Origin: an uncultured bacterium | GTDB lineage: Bacteria > Bacillota > Clostridia > Oscillospirales > Oscillospiraceae | Reading direction: 5' to 3' | Assembly (NCBI GenBank): GCA_947073515.1 | Contig: CAMTMC010000017.1 | Span: forward strand, 1 to 47,170 | DNA: 47,170 nt | The notes under the pieces: generated by a model | What the model was told of the DNA's origin: nothing | Databases searched by the model: none | What the model saw: the letters and a program-made list of their open reading frames with translations, nothing else | Translations under genes and position numbers: made by a program | Part shown: in pieces, positions 7,582 to 15,490 of the stretch | Layout of the letters: each line of letters starts with the position of its first letter | Numbering within the stretch: the first letter of the stretch is position 1

Positions 7582-8952
7582 ATGCCAATGGAACTGCTAC
7601 AAAACCAAGTACAGCGGCTGAACCAGCAGCAGCTGCAAAGCGTGGAGCTGCTCCAGATGAGCGCGCTGGAGCTGGAGGGCTACCTCCGGGAGCTGGCCCA
7701 GGAGAACCCGGTGATTGAGCTGGAGGACAGCCGGCCCGAGCCGGAGCGGCCCCAGGACGAGGAACTGCTGCGCCGCCTGCGCTGGCTGGAGGACAACGAC
7801 CAACAGAACCGCTACCTCCAGCACGTGGACGCCGAGGAGCTGGACCCCCTGGCCCGGGTGGGCACCGAGGGGGGGCTGGAGGAATCTCTGTTCCGCTTCC
7901 TCTCCCGCCAGCTCTACCAGCTGGAGCTGGATGAGGACACCGCCCAGACCGTCCGCTACCTGGCCGCCTGCCTGGACGAGGACGGCTATCTGCGCGCCCC
8001 GCTGGAGGAGCTGGCCCAGGATTTGTCCCTCCCCCTGGCCCGGCTGGAGGAGTGCGCCGGCATCCTCCGCTCCCTGGAGCCGGCGGGTGTGGGGGCGGTG
8101 GATCTGTCCCAGTGCCTGGCCCTTCAGCTCCGGCGCATCCATGAGGAGGGCCCCGCCCTGGAGATCGCCCTGCACCACCTGGAGGCCCTGGCCCGCCGGC
8201 ACTACCGGGCCATCTCCGCCCAGCTGTCCATCCCCCTGGAGGAGGTCTACCGGGCGGAACAGCTCATCCGGGAGCTGGAGCCCAGGCCGGGGGCCCTCTT
8301 TGAGCAGCCGGCCCAGGTGCAGTACATATTACCCGACGTGCTGATCGAGGAACAGGACGGCCAGCTGACCGCCCGTCTCCGGGGCGGCGAGCGGGCGCCC
8401 TTCCAGATCAGCGGCTACTACCGCGCCCTCCTGCGCCAGTCCGACGACCGGGAGGTGAAGGACTACCTCACCGGCAAGCTGCGCCAGGCGGAGGGGGTGC
8501 TCCACGCCCTGGGGCAGCGGGACAGCACCCTGCTGCGCTGCGCCCAGGTCATCGCCCGCCGCCAGGCCGCCTTTTTCCGGGAGGGGCCCCAGGCCCTGGT
8601 CCCCATGCGCCTGGCCGACGTGGCCCAAGAGCTGGAGCTCCACGAGTCCACCGTCAGCCGGGCGGTGCGGGAGAAGTACCTCCAGTGCAGCCGGGGCGGC
8701 TATCCCCTGAGCTACTTCTTCTCCCGCAGCGCCACCGCCCAGAACCCGGACAGCAAGGTGGGGGGCACCGCTGCCCGGGCCCTGCTCCGCCGGCTCATTG
8801 ACCAGGAGGACAAGTCCCGCCCCCTGTCTGACCAGAGGCTGGGCGAGGCCATGGCCCAGCTGGCCTGTCCCATCTCCCGGCGCACCGTGGCCAAATACCG
8901 GGAGGAGCTGGGCATCCCCAGCGCCTCCGGCCGCCGGGCACGTGGCGGATAA
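7582..8952 (+). CDS. rpoN: RNA polymerase sigma-54 factor
   Basis: 456 residues. The glutamine/leucine-rich N-terminal activator-interacting region (residues 1-50) is followed by an acidic linker, the core-binding domain, a helix-turn-helix (ADVAQELELHESTVSRAVREK) and the C-terminal RpoN box RRTVAKYREELGIP that reads the -24 element. It directs transcription that depends on AAA+ enhancer-binding proteins. The ATG lies after a run of G residues. No enhancer-binding protein gene is in the window, so its regulon cannot be judged here. The bactofilin gene follows 123 bp downstream, with no strong terminator between. Confidence 0.95.
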   Translation: MPMELLQNQVQRLNQQQLQSVELLQMSALELEGYLRELAQENPVIELEDSRPEPERPQDEELLRRLRWLEDNDQQNRYLQHVDAEELDPLARVGTEGGLEESLFRFLSRQLYQLELDEDTAQTVRYLAACLDEDGYLRAPLEELAQDLSLPLARLEECAGILRSLEPAGVGAVDLSQCLALQLRRIHEEGPALEIALHHLEALARRHYRAISAQLSIPLEEVYRAEQLIRELEPRPGALFEQPAQVQYILPDVLIEEQDGQLTARLRGGERAPFQISGYYRALLRQSDDREVKDYLTGKLRQAEGVLHALGQRDSTLLRCAQVIARRQAAFFREGPQALVPMRLADVAQELELHESTVSRAVREKYLQCSRGGYPLSYFFSRSATAQNPDSKVGGTAARALLRRLIDQEDKSRPLSDQRLGEAMAQLACPISRRTVAKYREELGIPSASGRRARGG

Positions 8953-9075
8953 AAATGCCCATTTCCAAAATGAGTGGCGGTTCGCTATTAAGATTTCCCC
9001 CCGGCGTCCCGATAAAGAAAGAGACATACTCTGGCGGCAGGGCCGCCGGCACTATAGACGGAAGGAGCGATTATC

Positions 9076-9579
9076 ATGGGTCTGTTCAGCACCCAAAGCA
9101 AACTTGATCCCAGGGAGGGAACTGATTTCGCGGAGGATTTATTTGAGGAGGACGCCTTCGACGCCGTGTCCCAGCAGAAGGCGGGCACCGTGATCGCCCA
9201 GGGGATGACCTTCACCGGCACCGTGCGGGGGGAGGGGGACGTGCAGATCGACGGCCGCCTGGAGGGGGAAGTGGATCTGAAAGGCGCCCTCACCGTCAGC
9301 GTGGGCGGCGAGGTCTGCGGCCCGGTGTCCGCCGACGTGGTCCAGGTGGCCGGCGTCATCCAGGGGGAGATCACCGCCCGGGAGAGCCTGCGGCTGGAGC
9401 AGTCCGGCACCATCCACGGGGACGTGTCCACCCTGGCCCTGACCATCGAGAAGGGCCGCCTGGACGGCCGGAGCACCATGCTCAAGGAGAGCCGGAGCCC
9501 CGCCCCCAAAAACAAGTTCCCTGACCCCCCCAAGGTTCAGGAGTCCCCGGCCGCCGCCGCCCCGGAGAAAAAGGGATAA
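9076..9579 (+). CDS. Bactofilin (polymer-forming cytoskeletal protein)
   Basis: 167 residues. The central beta-helix (about residues 35-130) shows the bactofilin repeat pattern: GTVRGEGDVQIDGRLEGEVDL, then alternating V/I and G residues. Short disordered ends flank it, the C-terminal one rich in P, A and K. Bactofilins self-assemble without nucleotide and act as membrane-bound scaffolds, often for cell-wall enzymes. No peptidase or wall enzyme gene is adjacent. The start follows GGAAGGAG at good spacing, and a strong terminator follows the gene. Confidence 0.9.
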   Translation: MGLFSTQSKLDPREGTDFAEDLFEEDAFDAVSQQKAGTVIAQGMTFTGTVRGEGDVQIDGRLEGEVDLKGALTVSVGGEVCGPVSADVVQVAGVIQGEITARESLRLEQSGTIHGDVSTLALTIEKGRLDGRSTMLKESRSPAPKNKFPDPPKVQESPAAAAPEKKG

Positions 9580-9586
9580 CCGCCAT

Positions 9587-9622
9587 AGCGCCCCCGGATC
9601 TTGTCCGGGGGCGCTCTCTTTT
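9587..9622 (+). terminator. Terminator after the bactofilin gene
   Basis: A perfect 12-bp stem, 9587-9598 with 9604-9615, a 5-nt loop TCTTG, then CTCTTTT. It lies between the bactofilin gene and the converging symporter gene. Confidence 0.9.
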
Positions 9623-10826
9623 ACAGCTCTGTAAAACTGACCGGGGCCTCCGGGACACGGTGCCGTCTGGCGTAGCCGGTGAGCATCAGGGTGAGCGCCC
9701 CGTCGCTGGTGACGTTGCAGGCGGTGCCAAAGCTGTCCTGGAGGGCGAAAATGGTCATCATCAGGCCGGTGCCGGTGCTGTCAAAGCCCACCACCGTCAT
9801 AATCAGCCCCAGGGATGCCATCACCGTCCCGCCGGGGACGCCGGGGGCCCCCACCGCAAAGACGCCCAGCAGCACGCAGAACAGCACCATCGTCAGGGGA
9901 GAGGGCAGTCTGCCGTACAGCACCCGGGAGACGGTCATCACAAAGAAAACCTCTGTAAGGACGGAGCCGCACAGGTGGATATTGGCAAACAGGGGGATGC
10001 CGAAATCCACCAGATCCCTGCGCAGAACAGGGGATTTCTTGGCGCACCGCAGGGCCACCGCCAGCGTGGCGGCGGAGGACATGGTGCCCACGGCGGTGAG
10101 GTAGGCGGGGCCGTAATACCGGACCACCTCCAGGGGGTTCACCCCGGCGTAGGCCCCCGCCGCCCCGTACAGCGCCGCCATCCAGAGGAAGTGCCCCGCC
10201 AGCACAATGAGGATCACGATCAGGAACACGGGCAGCTGCCGGGTAATGGACCCCTCATAGGCCAGGGAGCAGAAGGTGGAGGCGATGAAAAAGGGCAGCA
10301 CCGGGATCACCATCCTGGTGACAATGGCCAGCACCACCTGCTGGAACTCCTCCAGCAGCCCGGTGATGGCCTCGGCCTTCACCCAGGTGGCGGCCAGGCC
10401 CACAAGCACCGAGAGGACCAGGGCGGCCATGACGGACATCACAGGGGTGATTTCCAGCTTGAACAGCAGCTCCGGGAGCTGGTTGAGCCCCCCGGCGGCG
10501 GACTGGATGGACAGGCTGGGAATGATCCCGTAGCCGGCCAGCATCGACAGCAGCGCCGCGCAGACGGAGGATGTATAGGCCAAAATCAGGGCCAGGCCCA
10601 GCATCCGGGAGGCGTTCCCCCGCAGCCGGGTGATGGAGGGGGCGATAAACCCGATGATGATCAGGGGGACGCAGAAGGAGATCAGCGACCCCATCAGATC
10701 CTTCCCAGTGAGAATCACCTGCATGGCCGCCTCCCCGCCAGAGACACCAGCGCACAGCAGCCCCGCTCCCATTCCCACAATGACGCCGATGATAAGCCGC
10801 ACCGGCAGGCTGAGCCCTTTTTTCAC
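9621..10826 (-). CDS. Dicarboxylate/amino acid:cation symporter (DAACS family)
   Basis: 401 residues with about eight to ten hydrophobic segments and the re-entrant loops of the glutamate/dicarboxylate symporter fold. Recognisable parts are LISFCVPLIIIGFIAPSI early, and the serine/glycine-rich transport loops AVGTMSSAATLAVAL and GVPGGTVMASLG later. It would import acidic amino acids or dicarboxylates with Na+ or H+. The start is a GTG at 10826, the only usable start after the in-frame stop upstream, with AAGGAG about 12 bp before it. It lies 97 bp downstream of mntP on the same strand, and cotranscription is possible but unproven. Confidence 0.88.
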   Translation of the reverse strand: MKKGLSLPVRLIIGVIVGMGAGLLCAGVSGGEAAMQVILTGKDLMGSLISFCVPLIIIGFIAPSITRLRGNASRMLGLALILAYTSSVCAALLSMLAGYGIIPSLSIQSAAGGLNQLPELLFKLEITPVMSVMAALVLSVLVGLAATWVKAEAITGLLEEFQQVVLAIVTRMVIPVLPFFIASTFCSLAYEGSITRQLPVFLIVILIVLAGHFLWMAALYGAAGAYAGVNPLEVVRYYGPAYLTAVGTMSSAATLAVALRCAKKSPVLRRDLVDFGIPLFANIHLCGSVLTEVFFVMTVSRVLYGRLPSPLTMVLFCVLLGVFAVGAPGVPGGTVMASLGLIMTVVGFDSTGTGLMMTIFALQDSFGTACNVTSDGALTLMLTGYARRHRVPEAPVSFTEL

Positions 10827-10923
10827 AACAGCTCACAACTCCTTTCCCAACTACAACGGCACCCCCGGACCTGGGGCGGCGGTGATATATCCTATCCTAT
10901 GCGGGGAAAGGGGCGGATGTGAC

Positions 10924-11484
10924 TCAGGCCAGCAGGGTGTGCTCCAGCAGAATCTTCAGGCCCATGAGGATGAGCACCGCTCCGCCGGCCAGCTCCGCCT
11001 TAGACCGGAACTTGCCGCCAAAGATGGCCCCCACCTTCACCCCGGCGGCGGACAGGGCGAAGGTAATCACCCCAATGAGGGAGACCGCCCAGATAATATC
11101 CACCTTGAGGAAGGCGAAGGTCACCCCCACCGCCAAAGCGTCGATGCTGGTGGCCACCGCCAGGGGGAGCATGGCCCGGGGGGTGAAGGAGTTGTCCATA
11201 CGCTCCTCCTCCCCGCCCAGGGCCTCCCGGACCATGTTAAAGCCGATGATCCCCAACAGGCCAAACGCAATCCAGTGATCCACGGCCACAATCATCTCCT
11301 GGAACCGGACCCCCAGCAGCCAGCCGGCCAAGGGCATCAGGCCCTGGAAGCCGCCGAAATACAGCCCGCAGATCAGGCAGTGCTTCAGCCGGGGCCCTCC
11401 GGTGGACAGCCCCTTGCAAATGGACACGGCGAAGGCGTCCATCGCCAGGCTGACGGCGATGATCAGCAGCTCATATAATTGCAT
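10924..11484 (-). CDS. mntP: Manganese efflux pump MntP
   Basis: 186 residues from the ATG at 11484, preceded by GGAGAGG; this is the normal MntP length. Six hydrophobic helices are seen. The two halves carry the paired acidic motifs SLAMDAFAVSICKG (helix 1) and SIDALAVGV (helix 4), which bind and move Mn2+. The protein exports Mn2+ across the cytoplasmic membrane and protects against manganese excess. A yybP-ykoY manganese riboswitch sits in its leader, so expression should rise with intracellular Mn2+. Confidence 0.95.
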   Translation of the reverse strand: MQLYELLIIAVSLAMDAFAVSICKGLSTGGPRLKHCLICGLYFGGFQGLMPLAGWLLGVRFQEMIVAVDHWIAFGLLGIIGFNMVREALGGEEERMDNSFTPRAMLPLAVATSIDALAVGVTFAFLKVDIIWAVSLIGVITFALSAAGVKVGAIFGGKFRSKAELAGGAVLILMGLKILLEHTLLA

Positions 11485-11512
11485 ACAACCTCTCCTCTCG
11501 GCCGGCGGCGGG

Positions 11513-11637
11513 GAAAAGAAAAAGACCCACCTGTCCCCAAGACAGGTAAGTCTCGTCATTTCAGGCCCGGCCAGAAGCGGAAACGCTCCAGTGTGTTGAC
11601 CGGGCCGCACCATCGTGCCGGCTACTCCCTTACTGTG
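11513..11637 (-). ncRNA. yybP-ykoY manganese riboswitch with expression-platform terminator
   Basis: On the minus strand the leader has the conserved loop GGGAGTAGC (about 11629-11621), a variable GC-rich arm with GGTCAACA, then the second conserved loop UGAAAUGACGAGA (about 11566-11553). P1 is formed by CAGTAAG (11635-11629) with CTTACCTG. That same 3' strand is the left arm of a 12-bp terminator hairpin (11552-11541 with 11535-11524) followed by a T-rich tail. P1 and terminator are thus mutually exclusive. The known behaviour of this class is that Mn2+ stabilises P1 and switches the gene on. The gene controlled is mntP. Confidence 0.92.
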
Positions 11638-11643
11638 TGTGCC

Positions 11644-11673
11644 AGTGTACCATACCACCTCGGGCCCTGTCAA
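11644..11673 (-). promoter_or_regulatory. Promoter of the mntP riboswitch transcript
   Basis: On the minus strand a perfect TTGACA (11673-11668) and TACACT (11649-11644) are 18 bp apart, ending about 7 bp before the first riboswitch helix. Confidence 0.75.
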
Positions 11674-11734
11674 CCTTTTCCGGAGGCGAAATGCGGCCCT
11701 CTTAAAAAAAGACAAATTTTTTTCGCGAAAGGTG

Positions 11735-11763
11735 TTGACATAGCGTGGAGAGTATGGTAATAT
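11735..11763 (+). promoter_or_regulatory. Promoter of tRNA-Leu
   Basis: TTGACA at 11735-11740 and TAATAT at 11758-11763 with 17-bp spacing, about 31 bp before the mature tRNA. Confidence 0.85.
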
Positions 11764-11794
11764 CTCTCTTGCGCTGAAACAGCGCCAGCCGCTT

Positions 11795-11881
11795 GCGCGA
11801 GTGGTGGAATTGGTAGACTCGCTGGCTTCAGGTGCCAGTGCTCGCAAGGGCGTGCGGGTTCGACTCCCGCCTCGCGCACCA
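11795..11881 (+). tRNA. tRNA-Leu (anticodon CAG)
   Basis: The 87-nt class II tRNA folds fully: acceptor GCGCGAG with CTCGCGC (11871-11877), anticodon stem CTGGC/GCCAG with loop TTCAGGT giving anticodon CAG at 11829-11831, a long variable arm, T-arm GCGGGTTCGACTCCCGC, and an encoded CCA at 11879-11881. It reads CUG, the dominant leucine codon in most genes of this window. Confidence 0.97.
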
Positions 11882-11918
11882 CGTCGGAGCAAAGTTCGCT
11901 TTGCTCCGACGATTTTTT
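11882..11918 (+). terminator. Terminator of tRNA-Leu
   Basis: A perfect 13-bp stem (11882-11894 with 11899-11911) closed by a TTCG tetraloop and followed by ATTTTTT. Its core GGAGCAA / TTGCTCC recurs in the second hairpin behind the chemoreceptor gene. Confidence 0.92.
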
Positions 11919-11929
11919 ATGGAAATCGC

Positions 11930-12137
11930 CATCCGCTCCAAATCGAACCCGCCACGCCGGGCTTCGATTTGGTTTTGGGGGCAAACCAGAAACAATTATT
12001 TTGACCGCATACTCCAGAGACAACCAGGCCCGTAAGGGCCTGGTTGTCTCTATCTCCAGCCCAAACATTTGCGGCCAGAAGCACAGGCTAAAACAGTTCA
12101 TCCGATTTTTAAACAGTAAATACCCGCAAAAAAGCGC
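11930..12137. other. Non-coding stretch with two hairpins between tRNA-Leu and mcp
   Basis: No gene is seen. An 8-bp inverted repeat AAATCGAA / TTCGATTT (about 11939-11969) encloses a GC-rich core. A second, perfect 16-bp stem lies at 12016-12031 with 12036-12051 around a GTAA tetraloop. Neither is followed by a proper T run, so they are not clear terminators. The region lies directly 3' of a tRNA gene, a common integration point, but no integrase or direct repeat of the tRNA end is visible. Confidence 0.5.
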
Positions 12138-12166
12138 TTGCAAAAATAGCCGCCTCCCAGTATAAT
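12138..12166 (+). promoter_or_regulatory. Promoter of the chemoreceptor gene
   Basis: TTGCAA at 12138-12143 and a perfect TATAAT at 12161-12166 are 17 bp apart. This is a housekeeping-type promoter; no motility sigma-D motif is seen. Confidence 0.78.
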
Positions 12167-12223
12167 TGATGCGGCAGCTGTGTGCCAATTTTAAATTCTG
12201 ACAAACAGATGGGGTAGGCGACC

Positions 12224-13894
12224 ATGAAAAAAATGGAATTTTCAGCGCATCATTCAGACGGAAAGCAGACCCGTATTGGCAAGAAAGTGGGCAAAGTGGT
12301 CATCATTATGCAGATGCTGTCCGTTGTATTCGCCGTGGGCATATGCGTGACCATGTTCCGTTCTTTGGCCACGGGGATGCTGGAGCAGCGCTGTACCAAC
12401 GGCACCAACATGCTGCACTATGTACTCAGCCAATCTGACGGCACAGAGGACATCAACCGGCTTTTGGATGAGCTGAAAAGCCGCATGGGCTGTGAGTTCA
12501 CCATCTTCGAGGGGGATACTAGGGCCTACACCACCGTAATCCAGGACGGGAAGCGGGCTGTGGGTACCGCGCTGTCCCCCAAGCTGTCCCAGATCGTCCT
12601 GGAGCAGGGCCAGAGCTATGTAGGCAAGGCGACGATCCTGGATGAGGAATACCTGTGTTCCTACGTCCCTGTCAGGGATGCCAGCGGAGGGGTAAGCGGC
12701 CTGATCTTTGCGGGCATCTCCTCCGCAGAGGCCAACCGCCAGATTTTTATGACGATCGTCTGGTCCTCCCTGGTGAGCATCGCTGTTATTATTGTGTGCG
12801 TCTTCTTCCTGGCGGCCTTTCTGAAAAAGACCGTCTCGGCCCCCCTGGCCGAGATCACCCAGGTGGCCAACCGCATGGAGCGGGGCGACCTGGGCCTGAA
12901 CGACAGCAACGGGGAGCGGGGCATCAACGTCCACTCCAATGACGAGGTGGGCCAGCTGGCCCGGATCTTTGAGCGGACTATCCACCGCCTCCGGTCCTAT
13001 ATCGGCGAGATCGCCTCTATCCTGGACTCTATTTCCTCCGGGGATCTGACCGCTTCCGCCCAGCAGGAATACGTGGGAGACTTTATGTCCATCAAGACCT
13101 CCTTGGATCAGATCCAGTTTAAGCTTAACGACACCATGAGCCAGATTCGGGAGAGCGCCGAGCAGGTGTCCGCCAGCGCCGAACAGGTGTCCAATGGCGC
13201 CCAGGCCCTGGCCCAGGGCGCCACGGAGCAGGCCAGCTCGATCCAGGAGCTCTCCGCTACCATCACTGATATCTCCGGAAACGCCAAGCGGACCGCTCAG
13301 GCCACCGGGGAGGCCGGCCAGTATGTGGAACAGGCGGGCGGCCAGCTGGGTGTCAGCATGGAATATGTCAAGCAGCTCAACACGGCCATGGGTAAAATCT
13401 CCAGCTCCTCTGAGGAGATTAGTAAAATCATCGCCACCATTGAGAACATAGCCTTCCAGACTAATATCCTGGCGTTAAACGCCGCGGTGGAGGCGGCCCG
13501 GGCCGGAACCGCCGGAAAGGGCTTTGCCGTGGTTGCCGATGAGGTCCGCAACCTGGCCAATAAATCCGACGAGGCCGCCAAGGCCACTAAAGACCTGATC
13601 GAAAGCTCCATCGCCGCCGTGGCCGAGGGCAGCAATGTGGTAACCGAGGTAACCCAGTCCCTGGAGCGCACCAGCGTCAGCGCCGGGGGGGTAACTTCCC
13701 AGATGTCTATCGTGGTGGAAGCGGTGGAGATGCAGACCACCGCCATCAGCCAGGTCACCGAGGGCATTGATCAGATTTCCAGCGTGGTGCAGACCAACTC
13801 CGCCACCAGCGAGGAGAGCGCCGCCGCAAGCCAGGAGCTCTCCTCCCAGGCCACGCTCCTCAAAAATCTGGTTGTCGCCTTCCGCCTGAAGTAA
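12224..13894 (+). CDS. Methyl-accepting chemotaxis protein
   Basis: 556 residues. Transmembrane helix 1 is at about 24-46 and helix 2 at about 174-200. Between them is an extracellular domain of about 130 residues with a single-Cache look (ending [20 protein letters not shown]). A HAMP domain (about 201-260) follows, then a coiled-coil signalling domain whose hairpin tip ([20 protein letters not shown]) is near-identical to the universal MCP core. No C-terminal NWETF-like tether is present; the protein ends in VVAFRLK. It senses an external ligand and controls CheA. No other chemotaxis gene is in the window. The Shine-Dalgarno (GGGGTAGG) is weak. Confidence 0.93.
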   Translation: MKKMEFSAHHSDGKQTRIGKKVGKVVIIMQMLSVVFAVGICVTMFRSLATGMLEQRCTNGTNMLHYVLSQSDGTEDINRLLDELKSRMGCEFTIFEGDTRAYTTVIQDGKRAVGTALSPKLSQIVLEQGQSYVGKATILDEEYLCSYVPVRDASGGVSGLIFAGISSAEANRQIFMTIVWSSLVSIAVIIVCVFFLAAFLKKTVSAPLAEITQVANRMERGDLGLNDSNGERGINVHSNDEVGQLARIFERTIHRLRSYIGEIASILDSISSGDLTASAQQEYVGDFMSIKTSLDQIQFKLNDTMSQIRESAEQVSASAEQVSNGAQALAQGATEQASSIQELSATITDISGNAKRTAQATGEAGQYVEQAGGQLGVSMEYVKQLNTAMGKISSSSEEISKIIATIENIAFQTNILALNAAVEAARAGTAGKGFAVVADEVRNLANKSDEAAKATKDLIESSIAAVAEGSNVVTEVTQSLERTSVSAGGVTSQMSIVVEAVEMQTTAISQVTEGIDQISSVVQTNSATSEESAAASQELSSQATLLKNLVVAFRLK

Positions 13895-13923
13895 ATTAGG
13901 GGCCAAAATACTCTATCCGCTAC

Positions 13924-13967
13924 GAGGCGGCCCGCTCTCGCTGACAGGCCTGGGGCCGCCTCTTTTC
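13924..13967 (+). terminator. First terminator after the chemoreceptor gene
   Basis: GAGGCGGCCC (13924-13933) pairs with GGGCCGCCTC (13953-13962) and is followed by TTTTCTGT. The loop of about 19 nt is large. Confidence 0.75.
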
Positions 13968-13986
13968 TGTCGCCGCAAATAGATTG

Positions 13987-14020
13987 CCGGAGCAAGGCCC
14001 GCTTTGCTCCGGTATTTTTT
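13987..14020 (+). terminator. Second, tandem terminator after the chemoreceptor gene
   Basis: CCGGAGCAA (13987-13995) pairs with TTGCTCCGG (14004-14012), followed by TATTTTTT. The stem core matches that of the tRNA-Leu terminator at 11882. Confidence 0.85.
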
Positions 14021-14392
14021 CCCTCGCATGTTTTTTGTGTGGACTAAACACCAGGCTTGTCCAGTAAAAGCACTCTAAGCCCAGACAGACTACAGAAAGG
14101 TGTCGATGTCCGCACTCACCACACCACTGCCTGTACTTCGTTGTTTTCAACAGAATCCTCTTTCCCAGCACCGGCATGATCTCTGAGAGCCGGTATTCAT
14201 AAGCGAAAATAGCGGATCAGCGGGAGCGTTTGTCCGGCCCGCAAGGCTGGAAATCGCTGGAATCCTGGGCGGACTTCAAGGTTTTCCAACGATGCGGGGC
14301 GGCAAAATATCCGCTTAGGCGCCGTTTGAGTGGTGAATACAGGTTCTAAAAGCGGGCCATTCAGAAATCCTCTCAAAATTCTCCCGTACCGC
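14021..14392. other. Non-coding stretch upstream of the RpiR gene
   Basis: About 370 bp without a credible gene. Short frames on both strands lack ribosome binding sites and recognisable motifs. The composition is mixed and less GC-rich than the flanking genes. Nothing was identified except the RpiR promoter at its right edge. Confidence 0.5.
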
Positions 14393-14421
14393 TTGTCTTT
14401 GGCCTGGCAACGGTGTATATG
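14393..14421 (+). promoter_or_regulatory. Candidate promoter of the RpiR-family regulator gene
   Basis: TTGTCT at 14393-14398 and TATATG at 14416-14421 are 17 bp apart. The palindrome ACTATAGT at 14426-14433 lies directly downstream and shares its half-site with the inverted repeat in the transporter promoter, which may indicate autoregulation. Confidence 0.55.
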
Positions 14422-14461
14422 TATAACTATAGTCATTATATTTTCTGGAAAGAGGTATAAC

Positions 14462-15343
14462 ATGGATATCTTAGCTCAAATCAGAGTCAATTACGACTCT
14501 TTTAACCGTACACGTAAGCGAATCTCGGACTTTATCCTCAATTCGCCGGAGCAGTGCTGCTTTCTCTCCCTCAAAAGCTTCGCTCAGCAGGTGGGCACCA
14601 CAGAGATTACCATCCTTAATTTCTGTCGCTCCCTGGGGCTGAACAGCTATTTGGAGCTGAAAAAAGCCCTTCAGGACGATCTAATCGTCCGGGTACAGGC
14701 CAGCGACCGGCTAAAACTGTCCCGCTCCATCAGCGGAAGTGCCCAGGAACTCCACCAACGGCTGTGCCAGGTCCAGCGGGAAGCCCTGGATCACACGCTG
14801 AAAAGCGTCTCCATTCAGCAGCTGCTGGACTTTGCCCACGCTTTGCGGGGAGCTAAGCGGATCTTTATCGCCGCCCACGACTTCAGCCGCTTCACTGGCG
14901 GCTATTTGGAGCGCCGTCTGCTATCTCTGGAAATGAATTGCCATATGCTGGATCTTCAGTCCCGGCAGGAAATCTTCCGCTGTCTCACCGCCCAGCCCCC
15001 TGAGGAGGGTCTGCTCATTGCTATCGCCGTGCCCCCCTATGGCAAGGATACCGTATCCCTCATCCACTACTGCATGTCTATCGGGATGCGAGTCGCGGCC
15101 CTGACGGACCGCCCCAGCTCCCCTGTGGCCTTGGAGGCCCATACTACCCTGCTATGTGATGTAGAGCTGCTGGGTATGACCAACACCTTCGCTTCTATGA
15201 TCGCCCTCATTGACGTACTGACAGTTCTGTGTTCCTTCGCCGACAATGCACAGGAGCCGATAACACTGGAGGAGAACCGGAACCATGGCCAATCCTGGGA
15301 AAATTTTCAAAAATTCTTTGAGAAACGGACAATCCCCGGTTGA
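14462..15343 (+). CDS. MurR/RpiR family transcriptional regulator
   Basis: 293 residues from the ATG at 14462, preceded by AGAGGT. The N-terminal RpiR helix-turn-helix (about 1-77) has the usual RKRISDFILNSPEQCCFLSLKSFAQQ pattern broken here by family variation, and the C-terminal half (about 125-260) is an SIS domain (RIFIAAHDFSRFTGGY, LLIAIAVPPYGKDT). SIS domains usually bind phosphosugars. Here the regulator sits 147 bp upstream of a peptide-type ABC transporter operon on the same strand, so its effector may be a sugar-linked peptide or a different ligand. A local regulator of that operon is the simplest reading. Confidence 0.9.
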   Translation: MDILAQIRVNYDSFNRTRKRISDFILNSPEQCCFLSLKSFAQQVGTTEITILNFCRSLGLNSYLELKKALQDDLIVRVQASDRLKLSRSISGSAQELHQRLCQVQREALDHTLKSVSIQQLLDFAHALRGAKRIFIAAHDFSRFTGGYLERRLLSLEMNCHMLDLQSRQEIFRCLTAQPPEEGLLIAIAVPPYGKDTVSLIHYCMSIGMRVAALTDRPSSPVALEAHTTLLCDVELLGMTNTFASMIALIDVLTVLCSFADNAQEPITLEENRNHGQSWENFQKFFEKRTIPG

Positions 15344-15406
15344 GCACACGCTCAGCTGGGGACATTCCTATTTTTAAAGTGTTATTGCAATCTTTGAAAA
15401 TAACTA

Positions 15407-15435
15407 TTGCATTTTTAGAGCGTATTTGCTATAAT
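15407..15435 (+). promoter_or_regulatory. Promoter of the peptide-transport operon
   Basis: TTGCAT at 15407-15412 and a perfect TATAAT at 15430-15435 with 17-bp spacing, in a distinctly AT-rich stretch. The 7-mer TATTGCA occurs at 15383-15389 and again across the -35 box at 15405-15411, 22 bp apart, about two helical turns. Confidence 0.82.
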
Positions 15436-15446
15436 TTTATCTGGTA

Positions 15447-15464
15447 ATATAGTAAACACTATAT
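15447..15464 (+). promoter_or_regulatory. Candidate operator (inverted repeat) of the peptide-transport operon
   Basis: ATATAGT (15447-15453), spacer AAAC, ACTATAT (15458-15464): a perfect 7-bp inverted repeat. It begins 11 bp after the -10 box, where a bound repressor would block transcription. RpiR-family proteins bind palindromes as dimers. The assignment to this regulator is inferred. Confidence 0.55.
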
Positions 15465-15490
15465 CTACAACAGTGAAGGAGGATACTAAA

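Noticed and set aside
13920..14177. Minus-strand 85-codon frame with several Cys
   Set aside because: It runs through two terminator hairpins of the chemoreceptor gene, has no ribosome binding site and matches no family I know. A decayed gene remnant cannot be excluded.
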